Of a stretch of 64,000 nucleotides of DNA, positions 16,696-25,114 are shown in pieces. Source of the DNA: Flavobacteriales bacterium (lineage in GTDB: Bacteria; Bacteroidota; Bacteroidia; NS11-12g; UBA9320). The notes under the pieces were generated by a model. It did not search any database. It was not told where the DNA came from and saw only the letters and a list, made by a program, of their open reading frames with translations. Location of the stretch: NCBI GenBank assembly GCA_020635435.1, contig JACJZU010000001.1:930001-994000 (forward strand), written 5' to 3'. The position numbers and the translations under genes were made by a program. Numbering within the stretch: the first letter of the stretch is position 1; each line of letters opens with the position of its first letter.

Positions 16696-17433
16696 TTAGC
16701 GGCCTTTGCGAAAAAAAACACGGTAGGCCATATACATAGTACCTGGAATTATTACCGCCACGATCCGGTAGAGATTAGTCGTGCGAATGGAGTCTGCATT
16801 GATCGCGAACCAAATCAGTCCAACACATAGTGCGATAAAGAAAGCAGTTATCAGTTTTGCCCAAAATGTTTGATAGAAGTCTTTCCGTCGTTTCACTTGA
16901 CCAACAGGGGTGGATGTTGAAACGTTTGAATTATAGTGATTAACCAGTTCTTCAAACTGATCCTTAAATGCCAGAAATTGATCGAGATCAGCCTGGGCAT
17001 CACTCAACTGAATTTTGTGGGGCGCTTGATTCAATTTAATCTTCAGGTAATTGTATTCTCTCAAGCCCCGGCTCATGTCTGCTCCGACCTGATAGCTCAA
17101 AACGTTCTCCCACTTGAATTTTCTGAGAATGGGTTGTTTCTTGGCCCATGAGGGCACAACGTATTGTTCAAATCCCCAATCATAAAGTGAATACGTCATG
17201 TGGCCACTTCTCCACTTGAGAAGTGCAAAAATTGAGAAAACAAAAGCCAGGATCACCAACAGGGAATGCATGCCGATCGAAATCAGGAGGAACATCACGG
17301 GAAGAGAGATCATTGTTACCAGCATAACGTTTGACCATACTGAACCATGGATAAAACCTCCGCAGGCAAACGTGGAAAGGGGTTGATTCTCGTTGTTGGA
17401 ATCGCTTCCGGTCCGGACAACTGTATCAGCCAT
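16696..17433 (-). CDS. membrane protein with a PH-like middle domain, function unknown
   Basis: 245 residues from the ATG at 17433, which overlaps the stop of the upstream regulator gene (TAATG); longer readings upstream would lie inside that gene. Two hydrophobic helices (about residues 38-78) are followed by a soluble stretch with a bPH/YcxB-like pattern (YSLYDWGFEQYV through LAFKDQFEELVNHY) and two more helices near the C terminus. Stand-alone TM-PH-TM proteins of this sort have no assigned role. Its position directly behind a LexA-like repressor suggests shared control with it. Confidence 0.6.
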   Translation of the reverse strand: MADTVVRTGSDSNNENQPLSTFACGGFIHGSVWSNVMLVTMISLPVMFLLISIGMHSLLVILAFVFSIFALLKWRSGHMTYSLYDWGFEQYVVPSWAKKQPILRKFKWENVLSYQVGADMSRGLREYNYLKIKLNQAPHKIQLSDAQADLDQFLAFKDQFEELVNHYNSNVSTSTPVGQVKRRKDFYQTFWAKLITAFFIALCVGLIWFAINADSIRTTNLYRIVAVIIPGTMYMAYRVFFRKGR

Positions 17434-18227
17434 TAAAATCGTCCTTTGAGTTGGGAAACATCCTTTTGAATATGGTTGATGGCGAGCATTACTTTCTGCA
17501 GATCGCTGTAATCCATTTTGCTGTTGGGAAGTTCGAAAGAGATCGTTCCAAGTGCTTTCCAAACTTCAAGGATCTCATCGACGTGAACGGCATAGGGCTC
17601 GTATTGAGCATTATCTGAAATTAAGAGCAGTGTGCCATCTTTTCGGATGTGATTTTCGATCCGTTTGTACACAATACCATCATTTCGGGTAAGCAATACA
17701 TAGCATTGGTTATCCCGCACATCATTCCAATCGGTGAGGTATTCGCAAATAATATAAGTTCCGGATTGAAGGGGCAGCATACTGTCGCCACGGATCTGGA
17801 AAACACGGTAGGTTTTTCCGGCCTTCAATTCGGGGAAGGGAAGATTGAACTGGGGCAGATTACCGATGTATTCTGTATCCGCGTATCCCTGAACGTATCC
17901 CGCAGAAGCTTTTTCCGGAACGAGAACAACATTTTCTTCTTCGCCCGAACTGGAAACGACCACAGGAAGTATTCGGAGATTCTGGCCAGCGACATCTTTA
18001 TTGACCGCGGGCGTTGAATTGGCATCGAAACGCTCATTCAGCATTTGATCGACACTTATCTCGAAGAAATGGCATATGGCCTGCAGGGTTTGGAGTTTTG
18101 GTTCTGCCCGACCCTCTTCATAGGCCCCAATAACTGAGCGGTTAACGCCTATCCGGATAGCGAAATCGGCCTGGGTCATCCCTTTTGCCTTGCGAAGGGA
18201 TCTTAAATTCTCGGACAACAGTGACAC
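17433..18227 (-). CDS. XRE-family repressor with LexA/CI-like S24 autoprotease domain
   Basis: About 264 residues from a GTG at 18227. That start is preferred because a -7 box (18233-18240) lies just before it; a TTG at 18287 would add 20 residues. An N-terminal helix-turn-helix (KGMTQADFAIRIGVNRSVIGAYEEGRAEP) is followed by a peptidase S24 domain with an Ala-Gly bond in KASAGYV, nucleophile Ser in RGDSML and general-base Lys in GIVYKRI. Such proteins self-cleave on RecA activation and control DNA-damage genes. The neighbours AlkD and DinB fit that theme. This class is common in Bacteroidota. Confidence 0.85.
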   Translation of the reverse strand: MSLLSENLRSLRKAKGMTQADFAIRIGVNRSVIGAYEEGRAEPKLQTLQAICHFFEISVDQMLNERFDANSTPAVNKDVAGQNLRILPVVVSSSGEEENVVLVPEKASAGYVQGYADTEYIGNLPQFNLPFPELKAGKTYRVFQIRGDSMLPLQSGTYIICEYLTDWNDVRDNQCYVLLTRNDGIVYKRIENHIRKDGTLLLISDNAQYEPYAVHVDEILEVWKALGTISFELPNSKMDYSDLQKVMLAINHIQKDVSQLKGRF

Positions 18228-18232
18228 ATTGA

Positions 18233-18240
18233 CAAATATA
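18233..18240 (-). promoter_or_regulatory. TAnnTTTG -7 box before the LexA-like gene
   Basis: On the minus strand TATATTTG reads from 18240 to 18233, five bases before the GTG at 18227. A transcript from here would be essentially leaderless and would exclude the TTG start at 18287. It lies within about 60 bases of the end of the alkD-like gene, giving the regulator its own promoter inside the operon. Confidence 0.45.
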
Positions 18241-18287
18241 TTGGAATTCTCAAAATCGTGGAGCGTGGGTGGGGGTTGAGTTATCAA

Positions 18288-18977
18288 CTATGAAGTTTGA
18301 AAATGCTTGAGAGCCTCTTTTCGACTGAGCGGTTTCAGTTCTTTTGAGTGCACAAAACTCAGAACCCAATCCGGATCTGTTTTGGCCAATTCTCTCAAGC
18401 TCCAGCCGATCGCCTTTCGAATGAAGAACTCATTTTCCGTGCGTGTTTGATCTATTAACCAAGCCAGGAGTTCGGTGTCGGTTTGTTGTTTGTATTTCAA
18501 TTGGAAGAGCAGAGCGGTTCTGCGAAGCCACATATTAGGATCGCGGACCCATTTCACAGGAATATCGGGCACATACTCCGGGTATGACAACAGAAAATGC
18601 CCAACGGATTGACTTGCAAGGGCGTCCACAGTATCCCACCAACTGTTGGTGGTTATCATCCATTGTAATAAGTGGAGTGTATCTGGTTGAAAACGTTTCC
18701 GGCATCTGAAAAGTGTTTCTACCGCTACATAATGAAATTCCCGTTCCGGTTGAATGAAAAGTAGTTGAATGATCTCGAAGGCCCTGGGGGACGCACATAT
18801 TTTCTTCATGTAGGGAACGGAAAGTTCCCTTCGAAGTCCGGCAGGAATTCCAAAGAAAGGGAATAGGTTCTTCAGGTATGCACTCATTTGACGGGCGCGA
18901 TCTGCATCTGCAGCGGCATTGAACGCCTCGTTCAATTCAGAAAGGAAGTCGTCCTGTTCAAAATGGGTGGTTGACAT
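18288..18977 (-). CDS. AlkD-like DNA alkylation repair glycosylase
   Basis: 229 residues built of HEAT-like helical repeats, the AlkD fold that removes N3- and N7-alkylated purines. Residues equivalent to the AlkD catalytic set can be placed: Trp114 and Asp118 in NSWWDTVD, and Arg153 in NMWLRRTAL, with the spacing of the characterised enzyme. FIRKAIGWSLRELAKTDP near residue 200 is also typical. The stop codon abuts the possible TTG start of the regulator gene, so it heads that operon. Confidence 0.9.
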   Translation of the reverse strand: MSTTHFEQDDFLSELNEAFNAAADADRARQMSAYLKNLFPFFGIPAGLRRELSVPYMKKICASPRAFEIIQLLFIQPEREFHYVAVETLFRCRKRFQPDTLHLLQWMITTNSWWDTVDALASQSVGHFLLSYPEYVPDIPVKWVRDPNMWLRRTALLFQLKYKQQTDTELLAWLIDQTRTENEFFIRKAIGWSLRELAKTDPDWVLSFVHSKELKPLSRKEALKHFQTS

Positions 18978-19062
18978 TTAAATATTTTGTTAAAAGGTTC
19001 ACAGAGCTACTGAACATTCACCAAAAAGCCTAAATTTTGTAGAAAATCCAATTAAAACAGAC

Positions 19063-20118
19063 ATGAAAATTTTAAAGACCATTTTACTGGTGTTGTTGGT
19101 TTTGGTCGTACTCGCGGTTATAGCGATGTTGATCTTGCCGAAGAATGTGAGTTTATCCCGCAGCATTGAGATCGATGCATCTCCCGAGTTGGCCTGGAAA
19201 CATGTTAATTCGATGCGGTCACAGAATGAGTGGTCGCCATGGAATGAATTGGATACCACGATGGTTCAAACTTTCGAGGGGGAAGATGGGGCAGTTGGTT
19301 CTTCCTGGTCGTGGAAGGGGAACGATAAGGTTGGAACCGGAAAGCAGACTATCCGTGCGATTGATTCAGAGAAAATGCTGATTGAGAATGACCTTGAGTT
19401 TTTCGAGCCCTGGGAGGCGAAGTGTGACGTAAGCGTTCAGGTTGAGGCCCTTGAAGGGGGCAGGTCGAAGGTAACCTGGAACTTCAACCAACCGGCTCCT
19501 ATGCCGGGCAACCTGTTCATGACCCTGATGGGAATGAAGGGTGCTTTGACCAAGGATTTTGATAAAGGATTGGGTATGTTGAAGAAGCTGGTTGAGGAGG
19601 ATGCCGCAACGCCGGATGTGGCGACTTTCGAGGTGCGCCGTGAGGAGCGTGGCTCGATGGAGTATATGATCAAAAAGGAGACTGTTGGTATGGCCGACAT
19701 GAAGGCGTATTTTGAGCGCAGTATGCCTGCGGTATATCAAACGGCCAAGGATGCGAATATTCTTGACACTACTGCAGCTCCGGTTGCTTTGTATTTTACA
19801 TGGGATGAGGAGTCACAGAAATCGGAGCTCTCTGCCGCGGTTCGGGTAATTCCAGGAAGTAAACCGGCTACCGGATATGAGGTACATAAAACATCTGCGG
19901 GACCTTGCCTGATCGTAGACTATTACGGTCCGTACGAAAAAACGGGCGACGCACACATGTTCCTCGACGGTTATATGAAGGAAAACAACTTGGAATTATC
20001 GGGTGCGGTTATGGAGGAATATATCACCGATCCGAGTACGGAACCGGATCCGGCCAAATGGCTTACACGCATTGTATATCCTGTAAAGGAAGCGGCAGCG
20101 GCTGAGTCGGTTGAATAG
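19063..20118 (+). CDS. membrane-anchored SRPBCC domain fused to a GyrI-like effector-binding domain
   Basis: 351 residues in three parts: an N-terminal membrane helix (about 4-25), an SRPBCC/polyketide-cyclase-like domain (about 30-180) with the usual EWSPWNELD turn, and a C-terminal GyrI-like small-molecule-binding domain (about 200-345) containing TAGPCLIVDYYGPYEKTGDAH-like elements. The combination recurs in Bacteroidota. It suggests a ligand-binding role at the inner-membrane face; the ligand is unknown. It has a strong terminator behind it and runs divergently from the alkD operon. Confidence 0.8.
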   Translation: MKILKTILLVLLVLVVLAVIAMLILPKNVSLSRSIEIDASPELAWKHVNSMRSQNEWSPWNELDTTMVQTFEGEDGAVGSSWSWKGNDKVGTGKQTIRAIDSEKMLIENDLEFFEPWEAKCDVSVQVEALEGGRSKVTWNFNQPAPMPGNLFMTLMGMKGALTKDFDKGLGMLKKLVEEDAATPDVATFEVRREERGSMEYMIKKETVGMADMKAYFERSMPAVYQTAKDANILDTTAAPVALYFTWDEESQKSELSAAVRVIPGSKPATGYEVHKTSAGPCLIVDYYGPYEKTGDAHMFLDGYMKENNLELSGAVMEEYITDPSTEPDPAKWLTRIVYPVKEAAAAESVE

Positions 20119-20140
20119 TTGTTGTCGGATTTTTTTAAGG

Positions 20141-20171
20141 AAAGGGCCACTGTAAAACGGTGGCCCTTTTT
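20141..20171 (+). terminator. strong intrinsic terminator
   Basis: AAAGGGCCAC (20141-20150) pairs perfectly with GTGGCCCTTT (20160-20169) around a 9-base loop, followed by T residues. It ends the SRPBCC-GyrI transcript before dinB. Confidence 0.9.
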
Positions 20172-20255
20172 CGTTGGAAAAAATTCCCGGTTATCTGAAA
20201 AATAATCAGGCGACACTGTATATTCGAATAAAATTGGCAAGCTAAAAATATTGGC

Positions 20256-21467
20256 ATGGATACAAGTATTATACATTTGGATCTCGACACTTTTTTTGTG
20301 TCGGTTGAGCGTTTGATGGACAGCAGGTTACAGGGTAAACCTATACTGGTTGGGGGTGTTACGGATCGAGGTGTTGTGGCTGCCTGCAGTTATGAGGCTC
20401 GTAGTTTTGGGATACATTCTGCGATGCCCATGCGTTTGGCCAGGGAATTGTGTCCGGAGGCTATTGTTATCCGGGGTAATTCTTCGAATTACATGAAGTA
20501 TTCGGATATGGTGACGGAGATCATAGGGGAATCGGTCCCGGTGTATGAAAAGACCTCGATTGACGAATTCTATGCAGATCTTACGGGCATGGATCGGTTT
20601 TTTGGTTGTTACAAACTTGCGACAGAGTTGCGTGAGCGTATCATTCGGGAAACGGGTTTACCGATCTCATTTGGTCTTTCCACGAATAAAACGGTATCTA
20701 AGGTTGCCACGGGGGAGGCCAAGCCGAACAACAAGCTTGAAATACAGAAGGGTTTTGAGAGACCTTTTCTGGCACCGCTTTCGGTGAAGAAAATACCTAT
20801 GGTTGGTTTAAAGACCTATCAAACCTTGCGCAATATGGGGGTTCGATGGATCGGTACGATACAGGAGATGCCTGTTGAATTGATGGAACAGGTTTTGGGT
20901 GAGAATGGGAAGCTGATCTGGAAAAAGGCAAATGGGATAGACCGGAGTCCGGTTATACCGTATAATGAGCGAAAATCGATCAGCACAGAGCGCACGTTTG
21001 ACAAGGACACGATCGATGTGGACAAACTCACCGGGATATTTACGGCGATGACGGAGAATCTGGCTTTTCAGTTGCGGCGGGGTGGCCGGCTTACGGCCTG
21101 TGTTACCGTAAAGGTTCGGTATTCCGATTTCAACACGCACACGCTCCAAAAGCGCATCCCATATACATCTGCAGATCACACATTGATCCCTCTGGTTTTG
21201 GAGTTATTCAAGAAGTTATACAACAGGCGCTTGCTTGTACGCTTGATCGGGGTTCGTTTCAGTCATCTGGTTTGCGGGAGTTATCAGATCAATTTGTTTG
21301 AGGACACGGAAGAGATGATCAACTTGTATCAGGCCATGGACAAGGTTCGGGTCAGATATGGGGATCGTTCACTGATAAGGGCGTCCGGTATGGGGGCCAG
21401 GAGTATTGGTCGGGGTAATCCGTTTACCGGGGGGCCACCACCACTTCTGGCTAACCGGCGTTCTTAA
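20256..21467 (+). CDS. dinB: DNA polymerase IV
   Basis: This 403-residue Y-family translesion polymerase has the catalytic carboxylates Asp9 (HLDLDTFF), Asp103 and Glu104 (SIDEFY) and the steric-gate Phe14. The palm-fingers-thumb core is followed by a little-finger domain (about 250-350). QINLFED near residue 348 fits the QxxLF beta-clamp-binding consensus, although it is followed by another 50 residues. A proline- and glycine-rich tail closes the protein. The neighbourhood of an AlkD glycosylase and a LexA-like repressor suggests damage-inducible expression, but no operator was identified. Confidence 0.93.
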   Translation: MDTSIIHLDLDTFFVSVERLMDSRLQGKPILVGGVTDRGVVAACSYEARSFGIHSAMPMRLARELCPEAIVIRGNSSNYMKYSDMVTEIIGESVPVYEKTSIDEFYADLTGMDRFFGCYKLATELRERIIRETGLPISFGLSTNKTVSKVATGEAKPNNKLEIQKGFERPFLAPLSVKKIPMVGLKTYQTLRNMGVRWIGTIQEMPVELMEQVLGENGKLIWKKANGIDRSPVIPYNERKSISTERTFDKDTIDVDKLTGIFTAMTENLAFQLRRGGRLTACVTVKVRYSDFNTHTLQKRIPYTSADHTLIPLVLELFKKLYNRRLLVRLIGVRFSHLVCGSYQINLFEDTEEMINLYQAMDKVRVRYGDRSLIRASGMGARSIGRGNPFTGGPPPLLANRRS

Positions 21468-21472
21468 TGGTG

Positions 21473-22024
21473 TCATTCCGGTTCAATGCCCCAGTCCGGA
21501 TTTTTCCCCTTGAATTGGCGAAACCATGATTTCAGATCGAGGATGAGACTGTCCAGATCGTTTCCAACAAACATGGCCTCACGGATTATGACCCGCTTTG
21601 TAGGATAATCGATTGAAACCGGAACGATAGGAATATGGGCTTTTTGGGCAATGTAGTAAAAACCCGTTTTCCATTCCGGATTGGATTTTCGGGTTCCTTC
21701 AGGGGTAATGGTCACAATGAAATCATCGTGTTTCTCATAGATCTTTACAACGGCGTCTACAAAATTGGTGTTCCGGGATCTTTCAACCGGGTAGCCGCCC
21801 AATTTTCGGAAAAGCCATCCAAAAGGAAAACGAAAAAGTTCTTTCTTTCCCAAATAGTGTGAGTTCACACCGGAGGTTGCCCGAACGCAAAGTCCGATCA
21901 TAAAATCCCAATTGCTGGTATGTGGAGCAAGAACGATCAGGTATTTGCGATGCTCTGCCGGCCAATTTCCTTCAATTGTCCAACCTAACCTTCTAAAAAA
22001 GAACCGATAAACCGGATCGAGCAT
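21473..22024 (-). CDS. 1-acyl-sn-glycerol-3-phosphate acyltransferase-like protein
   Basis: 183 residues of the PlsC/LPLAT family. The catalytic H-x4-D is APHTSNWD (His35, Asp40) and the phosphate-binding motif is TPEGTRK (about residues 109-115). The protein is shorter than typical PlsC and resembles the small acyltransferases of Bacteroidota, whose acceptor is not always lysophosphatidic acid; a role in lipid or ornithine-lipid synthesis is possible. It sits 3 bases downstream of the 3-hydroxyacyl-CoA dehydrogenase-like gene on the same strand. Confidence 0.85.
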   Translation of the reverse strand: MLDPVYRFFFRRLGWTIEGNWPAEHRKYLIVLAPHTSNWDFMIGLCVRATSGVNSHYLGKKELFRFPFGWLFRKLGGYPVERSRNTNFVDAVVKIYEKHDDFIVTITPEGTRKSNPEWKTGFYYIAQKAHIPIVPVSIDYPTKRVIIREAMFVGNDLDSLILDLKSWFRQFKGKNPDWGIEPE

Positions 22025-22027
22025 AGC

Positions 22028-22696
22028 TTAAAAATTGAACTTGGCACGAGAGCTAAGGTACTCCGTTTTAAGGAGCGGGCAAACCTTGTAACGCTCGTCG
22101 TGGGTGTCCTGATAGATGGCCTCCAACGTGGTGTATACGTTTTTGACGCCAATGCGCTCACACCACTCAAAGGGCCCGAATGGATAGGCGGTTCCGAGTT
22201 TCATGGCCGTATCGATATCGGAGCGACTTGCCGTTCCTTCCTGAACCGTATAATATGCCTCATTTATGATCATGCAGATTATTCTGGGGGTAACCATTCC
22301 AACCCTGCTCTGTACCCATTGGATATCCCATCCTAATTTCGCCGCAATGCCGGCCATTATGGTGCGTTCCTCTTCGCGGGTACTGGTCATTTCAACAACC
22401 GGACGGTTTATAAAGGTAGGGAGGGTGTTCATACCAATAAAATGGCAGGAAATTCGGGAGGGATGCTCGAATAAAACGCGTTCTAACTGTGTCTTCACTG
22501 CACCAACGATCACGGGCATGCCATTGATCCCGGCATAGTTCTCCGCCCTGCCAACCTGCTCGTCGAAGGTGAGATCGAAGATCAAATCGAAGTTGTTAAA
22601 ATTGTTATTTTTGACTTCGACCAGTTCGTGTTCAGATGCGATTTTCTTGGAGAGTTCATCAATTCTGTTGGGGGTTCCTATTACTGCTATCCTCAT
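22028..22696 (-). CDS. reduced 3-hydroxyacyl-CoA dehydrogenase-like protein
   Basis: 222 residues. The C-terminal half is a clear 3-hydroxyacyl-CoA dehydrogenase C-domain (GMVTPRIICMIINEAYYTVQEG and LGTAYPFGPFEWCERIG). The N-terminal Rossmann part is much shortened: only IAVIGTPNR remains where GxGxxG should bind NAD, and about 60 residues are missing relative to the usual 280. The catalytic His-Glu pair may be represented by His in CHFIGMN. It may be an enzyme with altered cofactor use or a non-catalytic subunit. It is paired with an acyltransferase gene. Confidence 0.7.
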   Translation of the reverse strand: MRIAVIGTPNRIDELSKKIASEHELVEVKNNNFNNFDLIFDLTFDEQVGRAENYAGINGMPVIVGAVKTQLERVLFEHPSRISCHFIGMNTLPTFINRPVVEMTSTREEERTIMAGIAAKLGWDIQWVQSRVGMVTPRIICMIINEAYYTVQEGTASRSDIDTAMKLGTAYPFGPFEWCERIGVKNVYTTLEAIYQDTHDERYKVCPLLKTEYLSSRAKFNF

Positions 22697-22749
22697 GTGG
22701 CCCGGGTATGGTCAGAGACAAAAATACAAATGACTCTTCAGAAGCAGTT

Positions 22750-23130
22750 ATGGAAAGAAAAATCATACGAACGAACGAGGCTCCGCAAGCGATAGGGCCT
22801 TACAGTCAGGCCGTATTGGCAGGAAATACACTTTATTGTTCTGGTCAGATCGCCATAGATCCGTCAACCGGGCAATTGGTCGACGGCTCTGTGGCGGATG
22901 AGACAGACCAGGTAATGAAGAATATCGGTGGTGTTCTTCGGGCAGCAGGAATGGATTATTCCAATATTGTTAAGTGTACCATTTTCATGGTTGATATGGA
23001 GGATTATGCCATAATCAATGAACGCTATGCTCGATTTTTCACGGAGAACCCTCCAGCACGGGAGGCTGTTGCAGTTTCTGCACTACCCAAAGGGGTGAAT
23101 GTTGAGATCAGCGTGATAGCCGTAAAATGA
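22750..23130 (+). CDS. RidA family enamine/imine deaminase
   Basis: 126 residues from the ATG at 22750 (MERKIIRTNEAPQAIGPYSQA), the standard RidA N terminus; longer readings overlap the minus-strand gene. The Arg that binds the substrate carboxylate is in PPAREAVAVS. RidA hydrolyses reactive 2-aminoacrylate and related imines released by PLP enzymes. The stop overlaps the start of the next gene (ATGA), pairing two metabolite-damage control enzymes in one operon. Confidence 0.93.
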   Translation: MERKIIRTNEAPQAIGPYSQAVLAGNTLYCSGQIAIDPSTGQLVDGSVADETDQVMKNIGGVLRAAGMDYSNIVKCTIFMVDMEDYAIINERYARFFTENPPAREAVAVSALPKGVNVEISVIAVK

Positions 23131-23717
23131 CGAAACTGGTATTTGCTTCCAATAACCCCAACAAACTGAGTGAAATAAGGGCACTGACTGCCGCATACGG
23201 TTTAGATGTTCTTTCGTTGGAGGATGTTGGATTCCGCGAAGAGATCGACGAGACGGAACAAACATTGGAAGGCAATTCAAGATTAAAGGCCGAGCGGGTG
23301 CATCGGTTTTGTGGTTTGAACGTATTCAGCGACGATACGGGTCTGGAGGTGTACAGTTTGAATATGGCTCCGGGGGTGTATTCGGCAAGGTATGCCGGTG
23401 AACCGCCAAATGATGAACGGAACATCGGGAAGCTGCTGGAGGCGCTCAAAAGCACGCCGGAGCGAAATGCCCGTTTTCGCACAGTCGTAACATTGATCTT
23501 TCAGGGTGAAACCTATCAATTTGAGGGAATTGTTGAAGGCATGATCTCCAGCCTGCCTGCAGGTACTAAAGGTTTTGGATATGATCCGGTTTTCATTCCT
23601 CAGGGCTACGACAGAACCTTTGCTCAAATGGATCTTACCGAGAAGAACAAGATCAGTCACCGAAAGCGCGCCACGGAAAAAGCGTTGGCATATCTGCTGG
23701 AAAAACTAAGTGTTTGA
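23127..23717 (+). CDS. rdgB: dITP/XTP pyrophosphatase (RdgB/HAM1)
   Basis: 196 residues with the family opening KLVFASNNPNKLSEIRAL, the metal and substrate motif FSDDTGLEV and, near the C terminus, SHRKRATEKAL. It hydrolyses non-canonical purine triphosphates (dITP, XTP) before they are built into DNA. It is cotranscribed with the RidA gene through a 4-base overlap and ends 0 bases from the convergent MATE gene. Confidence 0.95.
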   Translation: MTKLVFASNNPNKLSEIRALTAAYGLDVLSLEDVGFREEIDETEQTLEGNSRLKAERVHRFCGLNVFSDDTGLEVYSLNMAPGVYSARYAGEPPNDERNIGKLLEALKSTPERNARFRTVVTLIFQGETYQFEGIVEGMISSLPAGTKGFGYDPVFIPQGYDRTFAQMDLTEKNKISHRKRATEKALAYLLEKLSV

Positions 23718-25061
23718 TCAGCCTTGTATGAGATTGCGTTTCACCTCCGTGTTCAGATAAATAGCACATACGAGGAAAGCGCAGAACTCGCCGATAGGGA
23801 AGGACCACCAAACCCCATTCAAACCCATGAAATGAGGTAGGATCAAGATGAAAGGGATGATGAAGAGTATCTGACGACTCAAGGTGAGGAACAGTGCTGG
23901 CCCTGATTTACCGATTGCCTGAAAATAGGCTGCGCTTATCATGGATATCCCCATGAAGGGCACCCCGGCGAACACGATCCTGAGGGCAGTGGGGGTTTGC
24001 GTCAGGAGATCGGCCTCTTCCGTAAAGAAGGAAACGATGTAAAAGGCCCCTAATACGATGATGAGAGTTACGATTATGGAAACCAGGGTACTCCAGCGGA
24101 TTGAAAGGTTGATGACTTCACGAACCCGTGAAAACTTTGCCGCACCGTGGTTGTACCCGGCAATGGGCATGAAACCCTGCATGATTCCGATCACGGGGAA
24201 CGCAATGAACAGAGTAAGGCTCCGAATAATCCCGTAAACCGCAATGGCAAGACTCCCTCCAAAACTATCGAGTGAGTTGTTCAAAATGATGGCCAATACG
24301 CTGAAAGACCCTTGTCGGGCGAGTGTTATTGAACCAATGCTGAATGTTTCTTTCACAATATCAGCCTTCAATTTCAGGTTCTCTCTTAGAATGCGAAGTT
24401 CATTGTGCTTACCTGTGAAGAAGCGCAGGGTGTGCACAGCACTGAAAACATACCCGATTGTTGTGGCCCATGCCGCACCTTGAATTCCCCAGCCTAAAAC
24501 AGCGATGAAGATCGGATCGAGAATTATGTTTATCACCGCCGGGATCAAAAGGGTCAACATGGCCACCCGTGGTTTTCCCTCTGCCCGTATCACATTATTG
24601 GACATCATAGCCCAAGCGAGCATTGGTACACCGATCAGGAGTATGTTCAGATAATCTGCTGCTGCTCCAATGATCTCGTCATTTGCCCCGAACATGCGCA
24701 GCAGAGGTCCTTCGAATAGTGCTCCTACACAGACCATCAGGATAGCCAGACTTATTGTGAGCACTGTTTGATTTCCGAAGGTTTGGAATGCCCGTTCGCG
24801 GTTACCGGCACCCAATGCACGGGAAATAATTGAAGAGCCACCAATTCCAATGGCCATACCGATCGAAGAGATCAGAAAAGTGATCGGTAGAACTATGTTT
24901 ATGGCGGCAATGCCGATCTTACCTACGTAACGACTTACGAAATATATATCGGCTATGGAGTAAACCGACATCACCAAGAAACCGATGGAAGCAGGTATAC
25001 TCTGTTCGAACAGCAGTTTGCGAATGGGATCGGTTCCCATTTTTTCCGAACGTGAACTCAT
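23718..25061 (-). CDS. MATE family efflux transporter
   Basis: 447 residues with about twelve hydrophobic helices and the two homologous halves of the MATE family (the start FEQSIPASIGFLVMSVYSIADIYFVSRYVG is characteristic). It probably exports organic cations or other small compounds by Na+ or H+ antiport across the inner membrane. The substrate cannot be read from the sequence. It stands alone on the minus strand. Confidence 0.9.
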   Translation of the reverse strand: MSSRSEKMGTDPIRKLLFEQSIPASIGFLVMSVYSIADIYFVSRYVGKIGIAAINIVLPITFLISSIGMAIGIGGSSIISRALGAGNRERAFQTFGNQTVLTISLAILMVCVGALFEGPLLRMFGANDEIIGAAADYLNILLIGVPMLAWAMMSNNVIRAEGKPRVAMLTLLIPAVINIILDPIFIAVLGWGIQGAAWATTIGYVFSAVHTLRFFTGKHNELRILRENLKLKADIVKETFSIGSITLARQGSFSVLAIILNNSLDSFGGSLAIAVYGIIRSLTLFIAFPVIGIMQGFMPIAGYNHGAAKFSRVREVINLSIRWSTLVSIIVTLIIVLGAFYIVSFFTEEADLLTQTPTALRIVFAGVPFMGISMISAAYFQAIGKSGPALFLTLSRQILFIIPFILILPHFMGLNGVWWSFPIGEFCAFLVCAIYLNTEVKRNLIQG

Positions 25062-25114
25062 GCGTGGGGCAATGTTACTTGATTCTACTCAATAAAGGGT
25101 TTACTAAAGCCCAA

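Noticed and set aside
17434..17562. Longer N terminus for the TM-PH-TM membrane protein
   Set aside because: It would be read in another frame through the 3' end of the regulator gene; the ATG overlapping that gene's stop is the better start.
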